Shown piece by piece: positions 15,877-23,816 of a stretch of 61,412 bases of DNA. The DNA is taken from assembly GCF_001280085.1 (NCBI RefSeq), contig NZ_LGED01000249.1, positions 1 through 61,412 of the forward strand, in the 5' to 3' direction. Made by a program: the position numbers and the translations under genes. Position 1 is the stretch's first letter, and every line of letters begins with the position of its first letter. Origin of the DNA: Saccharothrix sp. NRRL B-16348 (GTDB lineage: Bacteria > Actinomycetota > Actinomycetes > Mycobacteriales > Pseudonocardiaceae). Under the pieces are notes generated by a model. That model worked only from the letters and a program-made list of their open reading frames with translations. It searched no databases and was not told where the DNA came from.

Positions 15877-16413
15877 GTGGAGACCCTCGGATCGCGTGAG
15901 GTGTACGCGAACCAGTGGATGGTGGTCCGGGAGGACGCCATCGGACGGGCGGACGGGACCACCGGCATCTACGGCGTGGTGGACAAGCCCGACTTCGCGC
16001 TGGTGATCCCCATGGACGGCGAGCGGCTGCGGCTGGTCGAGCAGTTCCGCTACCCGATCGGCATGCGGCGCTGGGAGTTCCCGCAGGGCACCGCGCCCGA
16101 ACGCGCGGACGAGGACCCGCTGGTGCTGGCCGAACGCGAGCTGCGGGAGGAGACGGGGCTGCGGGCGGGCAAGCTGGTGCAGCTCGGCTTGCTGGACGTC
16201 GCGCCGGGCATGTCCAGCCAGCGCGGCCGGGTGTTCCTGGCCACCGACCTGCGGGAGGGCTTCCACGAGCGGGAGCACGAGGAGCAGGACATGCGCTCGG
16301 CGTGGTTCCCGCGCGCGCAGTTCGAGGCGATGATCGCGCGGGGCGAGATCACCGACGCCCAGTCGATCGCCGCGTACACGCTGCTCCTGCTGCACGAGCA
16401 CGCGCAACCGTGA
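15877..16413 (+). CDS. NUDIX hydrolase (ADP-ribose pyrophosphatase-like)
   Basis: 178 residues. The sequence [16 protein letters not shown], then [16 protein letters not shown], matches ADP-ribose/NDP-sugar type NUDIX enzymes. The NUDIX box is slightly altered: from the first Gly of [16 protein letters not shown] to RELREETGL the first spacer is two residues longer than GX5E, while the catalytic REXXEE core is intact. The GTG at 15877 is chosen because AGGGAG lies 7-8 nt upstream; the GTG at 15871 overlaps the SD too closely. It is divergent from nucS and overlaps the next small frame by 4 nt (GTGA). Substrate not determined. Confidence 0.88.
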   Translation: METLGSREVYANQWMVVREDAIGRADGTTGIYGVVDKPDFALVIPMDGERLRLVEQFRYPIGMRRWEFPQGTAPERADEDPLVLAERELREETGLRAGKLVQLGLLDVAPGMSSQRGRVFLATDLREGFHEREHEEQDMRSAWFPRAQFEAMIARGEITDAQSIAAYTLLLLHEHAQP

Positions 16414-16571
16414 CCGGACCAGGGACCGGGACCGGGACCGTCGGGATCGCGGAGTTGACCTCCGCCGAGCTGGTGGCGTGCGCGGAGGCGTTGACCGACG
16501 TGCTGACTGACGCGGTGGAGGAAGCGGGTGGGGTAGCCGGTCACCTCCCACGCCGCTCGCACGTCGGGTGA
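16410..16571 (+). pseudogene. Truncated N-terminus of a GNAT-like acetyltransferase (probable remnant)
   Basis: A 53-residue frame starting at GTG 16410 (GTGA overlap with the NUDIX stop). After a Gly/Thr-rich start it reads IAELTSAELVACAEALTDVL followed by TDAVEEAGGVAGHLP. This resembles the first helix and following strand of GNAT N-acetyltransferases (family form near 'L..VE.GASVGFLPPL'), then stops with no acetyl-CoA motif. It is either a decayed gene or a small coupled ORF. The resemblance is weak and based on pattern memory. Confidence 0.35.
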
Positions 16572-16604
16572 GCAGGAGTTCTTGTCCGCTCACCCGGAGG
16601 TGTC

Positions 16605-16955
16605 ATGTCCACCGCACACGTCGTCGTCACCGTCCTCGCGATCCTCGCCAACGCCGCGGCCGCCGTCGCCGACTTCGCGAAAGCCGGCTTCGTCCTGGCG
16701 AACTCGGCCGAGGTCCGCGTGCCGCACTCGTGGGTGCCCACGTTGGGCGCGTTGAAGGCCGCGGGCGCGGTCGGCCTGCTCCTGGGACTGCTCGGGGCGC
16801 ACGTCGTCGGGACGGCGGCGGCGATCGGGCTGGTGGTGTTCTTCGTGGGCGCGGTCGGGCTGCACGTGCGGCTCCGGGTGTGGCACAACATCGCCTTCCC
16901 CGGCACGTTCCTCGCCCTCGCCGTCGCGTCCCTCGTGCTGGGGGCGGCGAGCTAG
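16605..16955 (+). CDS. DoxX-like membrane protein
   Basis: 116 residues with four hydrophobic helices. The pattern ADFAKAGFVLANSAEVRVP followed by LGALKAAGAVGLLLGL and the late FFVGAVGLHVRLRVWHNIAFP is typical of DoxX-family small membrane proteins. Members are linked to redox stress complexes or thiosulfate oxidation in other species; no such partner is visible here. GGAGG lies 5 nt before ATG 16605. Convergent with the enoyl-CoA hydratase gene, 3 bp apart. Confidence 0.8.
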   Translation: MSTAHVVVTVLAILANAAAAVADFAKAGFVLANSAEVRVPHSWVPTLGALKAAGAVGLLLGLLGAHVVGTAAAIGLVVFFVGAVGLHVRLRVWHNIAFPGTFLALAVASLVLGAAS

Positions 16956-16958
16956 CCG

Positions 16959-17732
16959 TCAGTCGGTCCAGACGGGCGGGCGCTTCTCCAGGAACGACGA
17001 CATGCCCTCCTTGGCCGCCGCGGTCTGCGACGCCGCCGCCATCACCTCGACCGCGATGGCGTAGGCGTCGGCCTCCGGCCGGTCGAGTTGGGCGTAGAGC
17101 GTCTGCTTGCCCAGCGCCTTGCTCGCCCGGCTGCCGCGGGTGGCCCGGCGCATCAGCTCGGCCACGGCGTCGTCCAGCTCAGCGAGCGGCACGACCCGGT
17201 TCACCAGGCCCCACTGCTCGGCGGTGCGCGCGTCGACGGTGTCGCCGGTCAGCGCCATCTCCATCAGCCGCTTGCGGCCGACCGCGCGGGCCACCGGCAC
17301 CGCCGGGGTGTGGCAGAACCAGCCGCCCTTGCCGCCGGGCAGGGCGAACCCGGCCTCCTCCGCGGCCACGGCCAGGTCGCAGGACGCCACCAGCTGGCAG
17401 CCCGCCGCCGTGGCCAGGCCGTGCACGCGCGCGATCACGACCTGCGGCACGGACTCGATCGTGCGCATCAGGTCCGTGCACAGCGTCAGCAGCTCGCGCA
17501 CGCCCTCCAGGTCACGGGCGGACACGTCGGCGAAGTCGTGCCCGGCGGAGAACACCGGCCCCTCGCCCGCGAGCACCACGCCCACCGCGTCCGACGCGGC
17601 GACGTCGCGGAACGCGGTCAGCAGCTCCGCCAGGTGCTCGGCGGACAGCGAGTTGCGCCGGGCGGCGCGGTCCATGGTGATCCGCACGACGTCATCCGTG
17701 CGGTCGACGCGGATGTGCTGGTATTCGGCCAT
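16959..17732 (-). CDS. Enoyl-CoA hydratase/isomerase family protein
   Basis: 257 residues, normal for the crotonase fold. ITMDRAARRNSLSAEHLAEL is the family opening, and the oxyanion-hole segments are FSAGHDFADVS and VHGLATAAGCQLVASCDLAV. The second catalytic Glu position of true hydratases falls in the segment around GKGGWFCHTPAVPVARAV, where it is not obvious. The enzyme may therefore be an ECHDC3-like or isomerase-type member rather than a classic beta-oxidation hydratase. ATG 17732 gives MAEYQHIRVDRTDDVVRI, a complete first strand. It faces a lipoprotein gene on the other strand. Confidence 0.85.
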   Translation of the reverse strand: MAEYQHIRVDRTDDVVRITMDRAARRNSLSAEHLAELLTAFRDVAASDAVGVVLAGEGPVFSAGHDFADVSARDLEGVRELLTLCTDLMRTIESVPQVVIARVHGLATAAGCQLVASCDLAVAAEEAGFALPGGKGGWFCHTPAVPVARAVGRKRLMEMALTGDTVDARTAEQWGLVNRVVPLAELDDAVAELMRRATRGSRASKALGKQTLYAQLDRPEADAYAIAVEVMAAASQTAAAKEGMSSFLEKRPPVWTD

Positions 17733-17788
17733 GTCGCGACGGTAACCGGCCGTGCAACCACTCGCCGGGGGACGTCCGTCCTGGGTGC

Positions 17789-18625
17789 ATGAGACTTCGT
17801 CTGTTACCGGTGCTCCTGGGCGCTTCGCTGCTCGTTGGCTGCGCTTCGCAGGCATCGCACACCCTGCCGGTCGACCCCGGCCATCCCGGCACCTCCACCC
17901 AGACCGCCACGCCCAACCCGCCGCCGCCGACGGACTTCCCGGTGAACGCCGTCCCCCGCCCGATCGTGCTGTTCCTGCCGAAGCTGGTGACCGTGGAGTG
18001 GCGCGGCCTCGGTGAGGAGAAGTTGGCGGTGGGCTACGGCTACCGGTTCACCGGTGTCGAGCCGCCCGCGCCCGCGCCGGCGCCCGTCGTGCTGCCCGAC
18101 GGCACGACGACGTTCCCGCTGATCGGCGTGCGCGACGCGTTGACCGCGATGTCCGCGGACGCCCGCGAGGGTGAGCCGCTGGAGTTGGTGAACGCCGAGC
18201 TGGGCAAGGCGGTGTTCAACACCGACCGCGGTGACCTGGAGCTGCCGGCGTGGCTGTTCCGGTCCTCGTTCGGCAGCGTTTACGCCTGGCCCGCGGTCAC
18301 GCCCGCGGCGTTCTGGAAGCAGGGTGAGGTCATCGACGGGAGCCACCACGCCAAGACGTCGGACGGCGTGGAGCTGGAGGTGGAGCTGGGCGCGGCCCCG
18401 TCGCCTTGCCACCCCGACGAGACCCCTGCCGTCAACGAGCCCGTGGTGACGGAGACCGAGACGTCCGTGGTGATCGGCGTGCGGACGATCGGGACCGTCG
18501 GCCAGTGCGCTCGCGCCGCGATCTACCGGTCCCAGTACTACCCCGTGAAGCTGTCGAGGCCGTTGGGCTCGCGGGTGCTGGTGTTCGAGGAGGACAGCAC
18601 CATCATCCCCGTGACGCGGAACTGA
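17789..18625 (+). CDS. Putative lipoprotein of unknown function
   Basis: 278 residues. A signal peptide MRLRLLPVLLGASLLVGC ends in lipobox LVGC (Cys18). A Thr/Pro-rich stretch (about 25-50) links to an ordered domain with two cysteines (SPCHPDE and GQCARAA) and many beta-prone segments (VGYGYRFTG, TTFPLIGVRDAL). I recognise no family. It is divergent from the enoyl-CoA hydratase gene (56 bp) and convergent with the GlxA-type regulator gene, whose stop is 5 bp away. Probably a membrane-anchored extracellular protein. Confidence 0.7.
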   Translation: MRLRLLPVLLGASLLVGCASQASHTLPVDPGHPGTSTQTATPNPPPPTDFPVNAVPRPIVLFLPKLVTVEWRGLGEEKLAVGYGYRFTGVEPPAPAPAPVVLPDGTTTFPLIGVRDALTAMSADAREGEPLELVNAELGKAVFNTDRGDLELPAWLFRSSFGSVYAWPAVTPAAFWKQGEVIDGSHHAKTSDGVELEVELGAAPSPCHPDETPAVNEPVVTETETSVVIGVRTIGTVGQCARAAIYRSQYYPVKLSRPLGSRVLVFEEDSTIIPVTRN

Positions 18626-18630
18626 CCGGG

Positions 18631-19575
18631 TCAGGAGGCGGGCACGCGGAACGTGCGGCGGTAGGCGTCGGGGGTCACGCCGAGTTCCGCGCGCAGGCGG
18701 CGGCGGAGGTTCGCCGGGGTGCCGAGGCCCGCCCGTTCGGCCACGCGGTGCACCGGCAGGTCCGTGGTCTCCAGCAGGCGCTGGGCCAGCCGGACCCGCT
18801 GCACCTGGAGCCAGCGGCCGGGCGTGTTGCCCGTGGCGGCCAGGAACGCCCGGTGGAACGTGCGCTCGCTCATCCCCGCGTGCGCGGCCATCCCGGCCAC
18901 GCCGACGTCCGACGACAGGCGGTCCACCGCCCAGTCCACAGTGGACGCCAGGCCGGCGCGCTCGGGGCGGTGCGGCAGGGGTGGGTCGACGTACTGGCGC
19001 TGGCCTCCCTCCCTCGACGGCGGCATCACCAGGCGGCGGGCCAGGGCGGCGGCCACGTCGGCGCCGTGCGCCCGGCGCACCAGGTGCAGGCACAGGTCCA
19101 AGCCGCCGACCACGCCGGCCGACGTCAGCACCTCGTCGTCGGTGAACAGGACGTCCCGCACCACGCGGGCGCGGGGCGCGGCGGCCTCCAGCGCGTCCAA
19201 CAGCCGCCAATGGGTGGTCGCCGCACGCCCGTCCAGCATCCCCGCCGCCGCCAACGTGAACGCGCCGGAGCACAGCGCCGCCACCGTCCCCGAGAACGAC
19301 CGCAGCGCGCGCACCGCGGCTGACGGCACCGGCGCGAGCGGATCCACCCGGCCGGGCACCACCACCAGGTCGCAGTCGCGCAGTCCGGACAGGCCGTGCG
19401 TCGCCGGGATGACGCCCACCGGCTCCACGGCCGTCGCCACCCGCCCCGGCGCGCACAGCCTCAACGTGAACGGGCCGACACCGGCGTCGACGCGGTCGAC
19501 GCCCCACACCTCGCTCACCACCGAGATGTCGAACATCCGACTGCCCGCCAGCAGGAGCACACCCACCGTCCGCAT
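18631..19575 (-). CDS. GlxA-family AraC-type transcriptional regulator
   Basis: 314 residues. The N-terminal DJ-1/PfpI-like domain (about 1-180) has VGVLLLAGSRMFDISVVSEVW and FSGTVAALCSGAFTLAAAGM with the nucleophile-elbow-like Cys, then TTHWRLLDALE. The C-terminal AraC double helix-turn-helix (about 210-314) has MAAHAGMSERTFHRAFLAATG, then GLGTPANLRRRLRAELGVTP. Such proteins are transcription activators or repressors of nearby metabolic genes. It is divergent from the isochorismatase-like gene (72 bp between starts), the common arrangement for regulating that gene; this is inference. Confidence 0.92.
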   Translation of the reverse strand: MRTVGVLLLAGSRMFDISVVSEVWGVDRVDAGVGPFTLRLCAPGRVATAVEPVGVIPATHGLSGLRDCDLVVVPGRVDPLAPVPSAAVRALRSFSGTVAALCSGAFTLAAAGMLDGRAATTHWRLLDALEAAAPRARVVRDVLFTDDEVLTSAGVVGGLDLCLHLVRRAHGADVAAALARRLVMPPSREGGQRQYVDPPLPHRPERAGLASTVDWAVDRLSSDVGVAGMAAHAGMSERTFHRAFLAATGNTPGRWLQVQRVRLAQRLLETTDLPVHRVAERAGLGTPANLRRRLRAELGVTPDAYRRTFRVPAS

Positions 19576-19647
19576 GGCAGGATAGTATCCCAACGTGCCA
19601 GGTCTGCCACTCCCACCCGGCCCGGTGACCAGCGCAGACTCGACGCC

Positions 19648-20169
19648 ATGACCGACACCGCCCTGATCCTGATCGACGTGCAACGCGGCTTCGACGACCC
19701 GTCCTGGGGCAAGCGGAACAACCCCGACGCGGAGGCCAACACCGCCCGTCTCCTCGACGCCTGGACCGGCCCGCTGGTGCTCGTCCGGCACGACTCGACC
19801 GAGCCCGGCTCGCCGCTTCGGCCCGGCCAGGACGGCAACCGGTTCAAGCCCGAACTGGACCGCGCCGAGCCCGACCTGGTCTTCGCGAAGGACGTCAACT
19901 CCGCGTTCCACGGCGAGGTCGACCTGGACGCGTGGCTCAAGGCACGCGGCATCACCGACATCGTGCTCGCGGGGATCCAGACGAACATGTGCGTCGAGAC
20001 GACCGCCCGCGTCGGCGGCAACCTCGGCTACCGCGTCAGGGTCGTGCTCGACGCCACGTTCACGTTCGACCTGGAGGGCCTGACCGCCGACGAACTGTCC
20101 CGGGCGACCGTCGCCAACCTGCGCGGCGGCGGGTTCGCCGAGATCGTGTCGACCGACGACGTGCTCTAA
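19648..20169 (+). CDS. Isochorismatase-like cysteine hydrolase
   Basis: 173 residues. TALILIDVQRGFDDP holds the first catalytic Asp, LVFAKDVNSAFHGEVDLD the catalytic Lys region, and VLAGIQTNMCVETTAR the nucleophile Cys. These make a complete isochorismatase/nicotinamidase-type triad. Substrate cannot be read; relatives act on carbamoyl, nicotinamide or isochorismate-like substrates. ATG 19648. Divergent from a GlxA regulator that may control it, and convergent with meaA, whose stop codon overlaps this one (shared bases 20166-20169). Confidence 0.9.
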   Translation: MTDTALILIDVQRGFDDPSWGKRNNPDAEANTARLLDAWTGPLVLVRHDSTEPGSPLRPGQDGNRFKPELDRAEPDLVFAKDVNSAFHGEVDLDAWLKARGITDIVLAGIQTNMCVETTARVGGNLGYRVRVVLDATFTFDLEGLTADELSRATVANLRGGGFAEIVSTDDVL

Positions 20170-22169
20170 CGGCCGGTCTGGAGACCGTTCCCCTCACGCA
20201 CCACGGTCACGATCTCGTCCATGATCTGGGTCAGCTCGTAGTCCTTGGGCGTGAAAACCCGGGCCACGCCGCGTTCGCGCAGCTTGTCGGCGTCGTCGGG
20301 CGGGACGATCCCCCCGACGACGACCGGCACGTCACCCGCGCCCGCCGCGCGCAGGCCGTCGACCACCGCGGGCACGACCTCCAGGTGCGAGCCGGACAGG
20401 ATCGACAGGCCGACCACGTGCACGTCCTCCTGCACGGCGGCGGCCACGATCTGCGCGGGTGTGAGCCGGATGCCCTGGTAGACGACCTCGAAGCCGACGT
20501 CGCGGGCCCGCACGGCCACCTGCTCGGCGCCGTTGGAGTGGCCGTCGAGGCCGGGTTTGCCGACCAGGATCCGCAGCCGCTCGCCCAGCTCCTCGCCGGT
20601 CGCCCGCACGCGCTCGCGCACCCGGCCGATCTCCGCGCCCGCGTCACCGGACGCCGAAGCCGCCGAAACCCCGGTCGGCGCGCGGTACTCGCCGAACGTC
20701 TCGCGCAACGCCTGCGACCACTCGCCCGTCGTCACGCCCGCCTTCGCGCACGCGATCGTGGCCTCGACCAGGTTCTGGTCCGTCTTCGCCGCCGCGCGCA
20801 GATCGGCCAAAGTGGACTGCACCAGCGCGTCGTCCCGAGAGGACTTCCACGCCCGGACCGCCTCGACGGCGTGCTGCTCCACGACGGGGTCGATCTGCTC
20901 GATCGCGTTCGCGCCCTCGGCCTGCAACGGCGACGGCTCGGTGGTGGCGAACTTGTTCACGCCCACCACGACGTCCTCACCGGACTCCACCCGCCGGCGC
21001 CGTTCCGCCAACGACGACACCAGCGCCGACTTCATGTAGCCGGACTCGACCGCCGCGACCGCGCCGCCCATCGCCTGCACGCGGTCGATCTCGGCCCGCG
21101 CGCCCTCGACGAGCTCGTCCACCTTGGCCTCGACGACGTGCGAGCCGGCGAAGATGTCCTGGTACTCCAGCAAGTCCGTCTCGTAGGCCAGCACCTGCTG
21201 CATCCGCAGCGCCCACTGCTGGTCCCACGGCCGGGGCAGGCCGAGCGCCTCGTTCCACGCGGGCAGCTGGATCGCGCGGGCGCGCGCGTCCCGCGACAAC
21301 GTCACGGCCAGCATCTCCAGCACGATCCGCTGCACGTTGTTCTCCGGCTGCGCCTCGGTCAGCCCGAGCGAGTTCACCTGCACCCCGTACCGGAACCGGC
21401 GGTGCTTGGGGTCGGCGATGCCGTACCGGTCGCGGGTGATCTCGTCCCACAGCCGGACGAACGCCCGCATCTTGCACATCTCCTCGACGAACCGCACGCC
21501 GGCGTTGACGAAGAAGGACATGCGGGCGACGACCTCGCCGCGCCGTTCCTCGGGCACCTGGCCGGAGTCGAACACCGAGTCCAGCACCGAGATCGCGGTG
21601 GACAGCGAGTACGCGATCTCCTGCACGGGCGTCGCGCCCGCCTCCTGCAGGTGGTACGAGCAGATGTTGATCGGGTTCCACTTCGGCACGTTCGACACGG
21701 TCCACGCGACCACGTCGGTGATCAGCCGCAGGCTCGGCCCGGGCGGGAACACGTACGTGCCGCGGGACAGGTACTCCTTGATGATGTCGTTCTGCGTCGT
21801 GCCCGCGAGCGTGGCGCGGTCCGCGCCGTGCTCCTCGGCGACGCTCACGTACAGCGCGAGCAGCCACATGGCCGTCGCGTTGATGGTCATGGACGTGTTC
21901 GCCTCGCCCATCGGGATGCCGTCGAACAGCTGCCGCATGTCGCCGATGTGGCTGACGGGCACGCCGACCTTGCCGACCTCACCCCTGGCCAGCTCGTCGT
22001 CCGGGTCGTAGCCGGTCTGCGTGGGGAGGTCGAAGGCGACGGACAGGCCCGTCTGGCCCTTGGCGAGGTTGCGGCGGTACAGCGCGTTGGAGGCGGTGGC
22101 GCTGGAGTGGCCCGCGTACGTCCGCATCACCCACGGGCGGTCGCGCTCTCGGTCTGCCGGGTACGGCAC
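20166..22169 (-). CDS. meaA: MeaA/ethylmalonyl-CoA mutase-like adenosylcobalamin-dependent mutase
   Basis: 667 residues. The acyl-CoA mutase barrel opens RTYAGHSSATASNALYRR, with FDLPTQTGYDPDDELARGEV and MTINATAMWLLALY, all typical of MCM-large/MeaA proteins. The C-terminal B12-binding domain (about 525-667) has the DxHxxG cobalamin ligand motif in KPGLDGHSNGAEQVA, then VGLSILSGSHLEVVP. The single chain with catalytic and B12 domains and the YPADRERDRPWVMRTYAG start are MeaA-like, as in the ethylmalonyl-CoA pathway or polyketide precursor supply. GTG 22169 follows AGGGG at 5 nt. No crotonyl-CoA reductase gene is adjacent. An adenosyltransferase gene (pduO type) that could supply its cofactor lies 3 kb away. 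Confidence 0.9.
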   Translation of the reverse strand: MPYPADRERDRPWVMRTYAGHSSATASNALYRRNLAKGQTGLSVAFDLPTQTGYDPDDELARGEVGKVGVPVSHIGDMRQLFDGIPMGEANTSMTINATAMWLLALYVSVAEEHGADRATLAGTTQNDIIKEYLSRGTYVFPPGPSLRLITDVVAWTVSNVPKWNPINICSYHLQEAGATPVQEIAYSLSTAISVLDSVFDSGQVPEERRGEVVARMSFFVNAGVRFVEEMCKMRAFVRLWDEITRDRYGIADPKHRRFRYGVQVNSLGLTEAQPENNVQRIVLEMLAVTLSRDARARAIQLPAWNEALGLPRPWDQQWALRMQQVLAYETDLLEYQDIFAGSHVVEAKVDELVEGARAEIDRVQAMGGAVAAVESGYMKSALVSSLAERRRRVESGEDVVVGVNKFATTEPSPLQAEGANAIEQIDPVVEQHAVEAVRAWKSSRDDALVQSTLADLRAAAKTDQNLVEATIACAKAGVTTGEWSQALRETFGEYRAPTGVSAASASGDAGAEIGRVRERVRATGEELGERLRILVGKPGLDGHSNGAEQVAVRARDVGFEVVYQGIRLTPAQIVAAAVQEDVHVVGLSILSGSHLEVVPAVVDGLRAAGAGDVPVVVGGIVPPDDADKLRERGVARVFTPKDYELTQIMDEIVTVVREGNGLQTGR

Positions 22170-22413
22170 AGCAACCCCTGTCTCATGGCCGCTGCTCCGC
22201 AGACGGCGGGCGAGGTCGCCTGGAAGTCGACCGTTCGCGCCTGATTTCCCGACGATCGAAAAGCGTGATCGCCGGCAAATGAGTCGCGAACGATCGACGC
22301 GACCTCGCGGTCGGGTCTCCTCTGGGGAGGTGGTCCCCCGTAGCGTACTGACGAGTAACACAGCCCGCGCGTGCCGTTGCTCACTGAATCGAAGCTGCGG
22401 GAAGATGGACGGC

Positions 22414-22713
22414 GTGACCACGCTCACCACGTTCCTGCTGCTGGTCATCGTGTTCGGGCTGCTCGCCCTCGTGCTGTTCTGGGCGTTCGGCATCGACCGC
22501 CGGGCCGTGCCCGACTACACCGGCGACGACTTCGGCCTGCTGACCGAAGTCACCGCCGTGCCCACCCCCGAAGCCGCGGACGTGCTCGCCAAGCGTTTGC
22601 GCGCCGCCCGGATCAAGGTGACGGTGGTGCGCCGCGGCGAGTCGCACCGGCTGCTGGTGTTCCCCGCCGACGCCCCCGACGCCAAGCTCCTGCTGCGCGA
22701 AGAGCCCTCCTGA
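22414..22713 (+). CDS. Small membrane-anchored protein with DUF2007-like domain
   Basis: 99 residues: an N-terminal transmembrane helix (LTTFLLLVIVFGLLALVLFW) and a cytoplasmic domain FGLLTEVTAVPTPEAADVLA followed by KRLRAARIKVTVVRRG. The alternating helix-strand pattern resembles DUF2007 'putative signal-transducing' proteins. GTG 22414 has GGGAAG at 9 nt; an ATG at 22405 is in frame but too close to it. Upstream is the divergent meaA gene with about 240 bp of intergenic DNA. A strong hairpin overlaps its stop. Function unknown. Confidence 0.7.
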   Translation: MTTLTTFLLLVIVFGLLALVLFWAFGIDRRAVPDYTGDDFGLLTEVTAVPTPEAADVLAKRLRAARIKVTVVRRGESHRLLVFPADAPDAKLLLREEPS

Positions 22714-22735
22714 CCGGGCGGGTCAGGAGGGCTCT
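22701..22735. terminator. Strong bidirectional hairpin terminator
   Basis: A perfect 15-bp stem, AGAGCCCTCCTGACC with GGTCAGGAGGGCTCT, around a 5-nt loop. It includes the stop codon of the 22414 gene and faces the convergent peptidoglycan-binding protein gene. Confidence 0.85.
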
Positions 22736-22763
22736 CCGGTGCGGCTGTCCGGTGCGCGGTCGC

Positions 22764-23231
22764 TCAGCGGTAGGCGTAGCAGTAGCGATTGCGGTCGTCG
22801 ATGAACTTCATCCGGTCGCGGGTGTTGGGGCCGTAGGACCCGTCGACCGTGGCGCCGATGTTCTTCTGCACCGCCTTCAACGCGGCCTGGGTGCGCGGGC
22901 CGAAGCTGCCGTCCGTGTCGAGGTCGCGGACGTACTCGTCCCCGTACGGCGACGCCATCCGGAGACCGCCGTAGCACTTGACCATCGTGGCCTGGAACTG
23001 CACCACGATCTTGTAGTTCGCCACCAGGCCGCTGCCGATCAGGCACGTCTGGCTGTTCGCGCTGCTGGCCGGAACCAGGATGATGTTGCTGCCGACGTAG
23101 CGCGACACCATCTTCACGCACAGGTCGGTCGCCGCGGACGCCGATCCCCCCGACGCGACCACCCCGGTCACGGCCATGAGCACGGCCGCCACACCCGCGC
23201 CGAACCGGCGCAACCCTGAACCCTTCTTCAT
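22764..23231 (-). CDS. Secreted peptidoglycan-binding domain protein (paralogue B)
   Basis: 155 residues. Signal peptide MKKGSGLRRFGAGVAAVLMA with cleavage near ASA-AT (about 34). The mature part has cysteines in DLCVKMVS, SQTCLIGSG and VKCYGGLR, and ends with a peptidoglycan-binding-1-like repeat: DLDTDGSFGPRTQAALKAVQ, then DGSYGPNTRDRMKFIDDR. It is about half identical to the neighbouring gene at 23251-23721 in the same layout, so the two arose by tandem duplication. Likely binds cell wall outside the cell; no catalytic domain is visible. Confidence 0.85.
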   Translation of the reverse strand: MKKGSGLRRFGAGVAAVLMAVTGVVASGGSASAATDLCVKMVSRYVGSNIILVPASSANSQTCLIGSGLVANYKIVVQFQATMVKCYGGLRMASPYGDEYVRDLDTDGSFGPRTQAALKAVQKNIGATVDGSYGPNTRDRMKFIDDRNRYCYAYR

Positions 23232-23250
23232 CCCGATCTCCCCCTTGAAC

Positions 23251-23721
23251 TCAGTAGCCGTAGCAGTAGACGCGGTCCGGCGTCGTGAACTTCATCCGGT
23301 CGCGGGTGTTCGGGCCGTAGATGCCGTCCGCGGCGGTGCCGATGTGGCGCTGCACGGCCTTCAACGCGGCCTCGGTGCGCGAGCCGAAGCTGCCGTCGGC
23401 GTAGAGGTCGCCCACCTTCTCGTCCGAGTAGGGCGACGCCAGGTTCAACGTCGGGTAGCACCGGCGCATGGTGAACTGGAACCGGGACACGACCGTCGCG
23501 TTCGCCGCGTAGTCGCGGCCGATCTGGCAGAAGGCGCTGCCCTTGGTCGTCGGCACGACGATCGTGCGACCCGATCGCACCATCTCCGTCATCGCGGTGC
23601 ACCGAGGCGCCTCCGCGGCCGACGCCGGCGTGGAGAACGCGATGGCCGCCGCACCCACGGTCAGGGCGACCAGGCCGAGCGCCCTCCCGCGCCGGCCCCG
23701 CCCGCCGAACAATTCCCTCAT
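23251..23721 (-). CDS. Secreted peptidoglycan-binding domain protein (paralogue A)
   Basis: 156 residues. Signal peptide after [16 protein letters not shown] with cleavage near ASA-AE (about 36). Cysteines sit in PRCTAMTE, SAFCQIGRD and RRCYPTLN, matching the paralogue. The C-terminal PG-binding repeat is DLYADGSFGSRTEAALKAVQ and DGIYGPNTRDRMKF. ATG 23721 has GGGGGAAG upstream. The next gene begins 19 bp after its stop, so the pair is probably cotranscribed. Both end with an aromatic-rich tail (YCYGY or YCYAYR). Role inferred as non-catalytic wall binding. Confidence 0.85.
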   Translation of the reverse strand: MRELFGGRGRRGRALGLVALTVGAAAIAFSTPASAAEAPRCTAMTEMVRSGRTIVVPTTKGSAFCQIGRDYAANATVVSRFQFTMRRCYPTLNLASPYSDEKVGDLYADGSFGSRTEAALKAVQRHIGTAADGIYGPNTRDRMKFTTPDRVYCYGY

Positions 23722-23779
23722 GTGTCTTCCCCCTGAAGTCGGCCAACGTGCACCGACTCTAGGGAAACCGCTGCTCAGG

Positions 23780-23805
23780 CGGTGTCCGGCGAACACCCGA
23801 CACCG
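23780..23805. terminator. Possible hairpin downstream of murA
   Basis: A 7-bp stem CGGTGTC / GACACCG with a 12-nt loop just beyond the murA stop (23817) on the minus strand. Weak compared with other hairpins in the window. Confidence 0.35.
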
Positions 23806-23816
23806 GGTGAGGTGAA

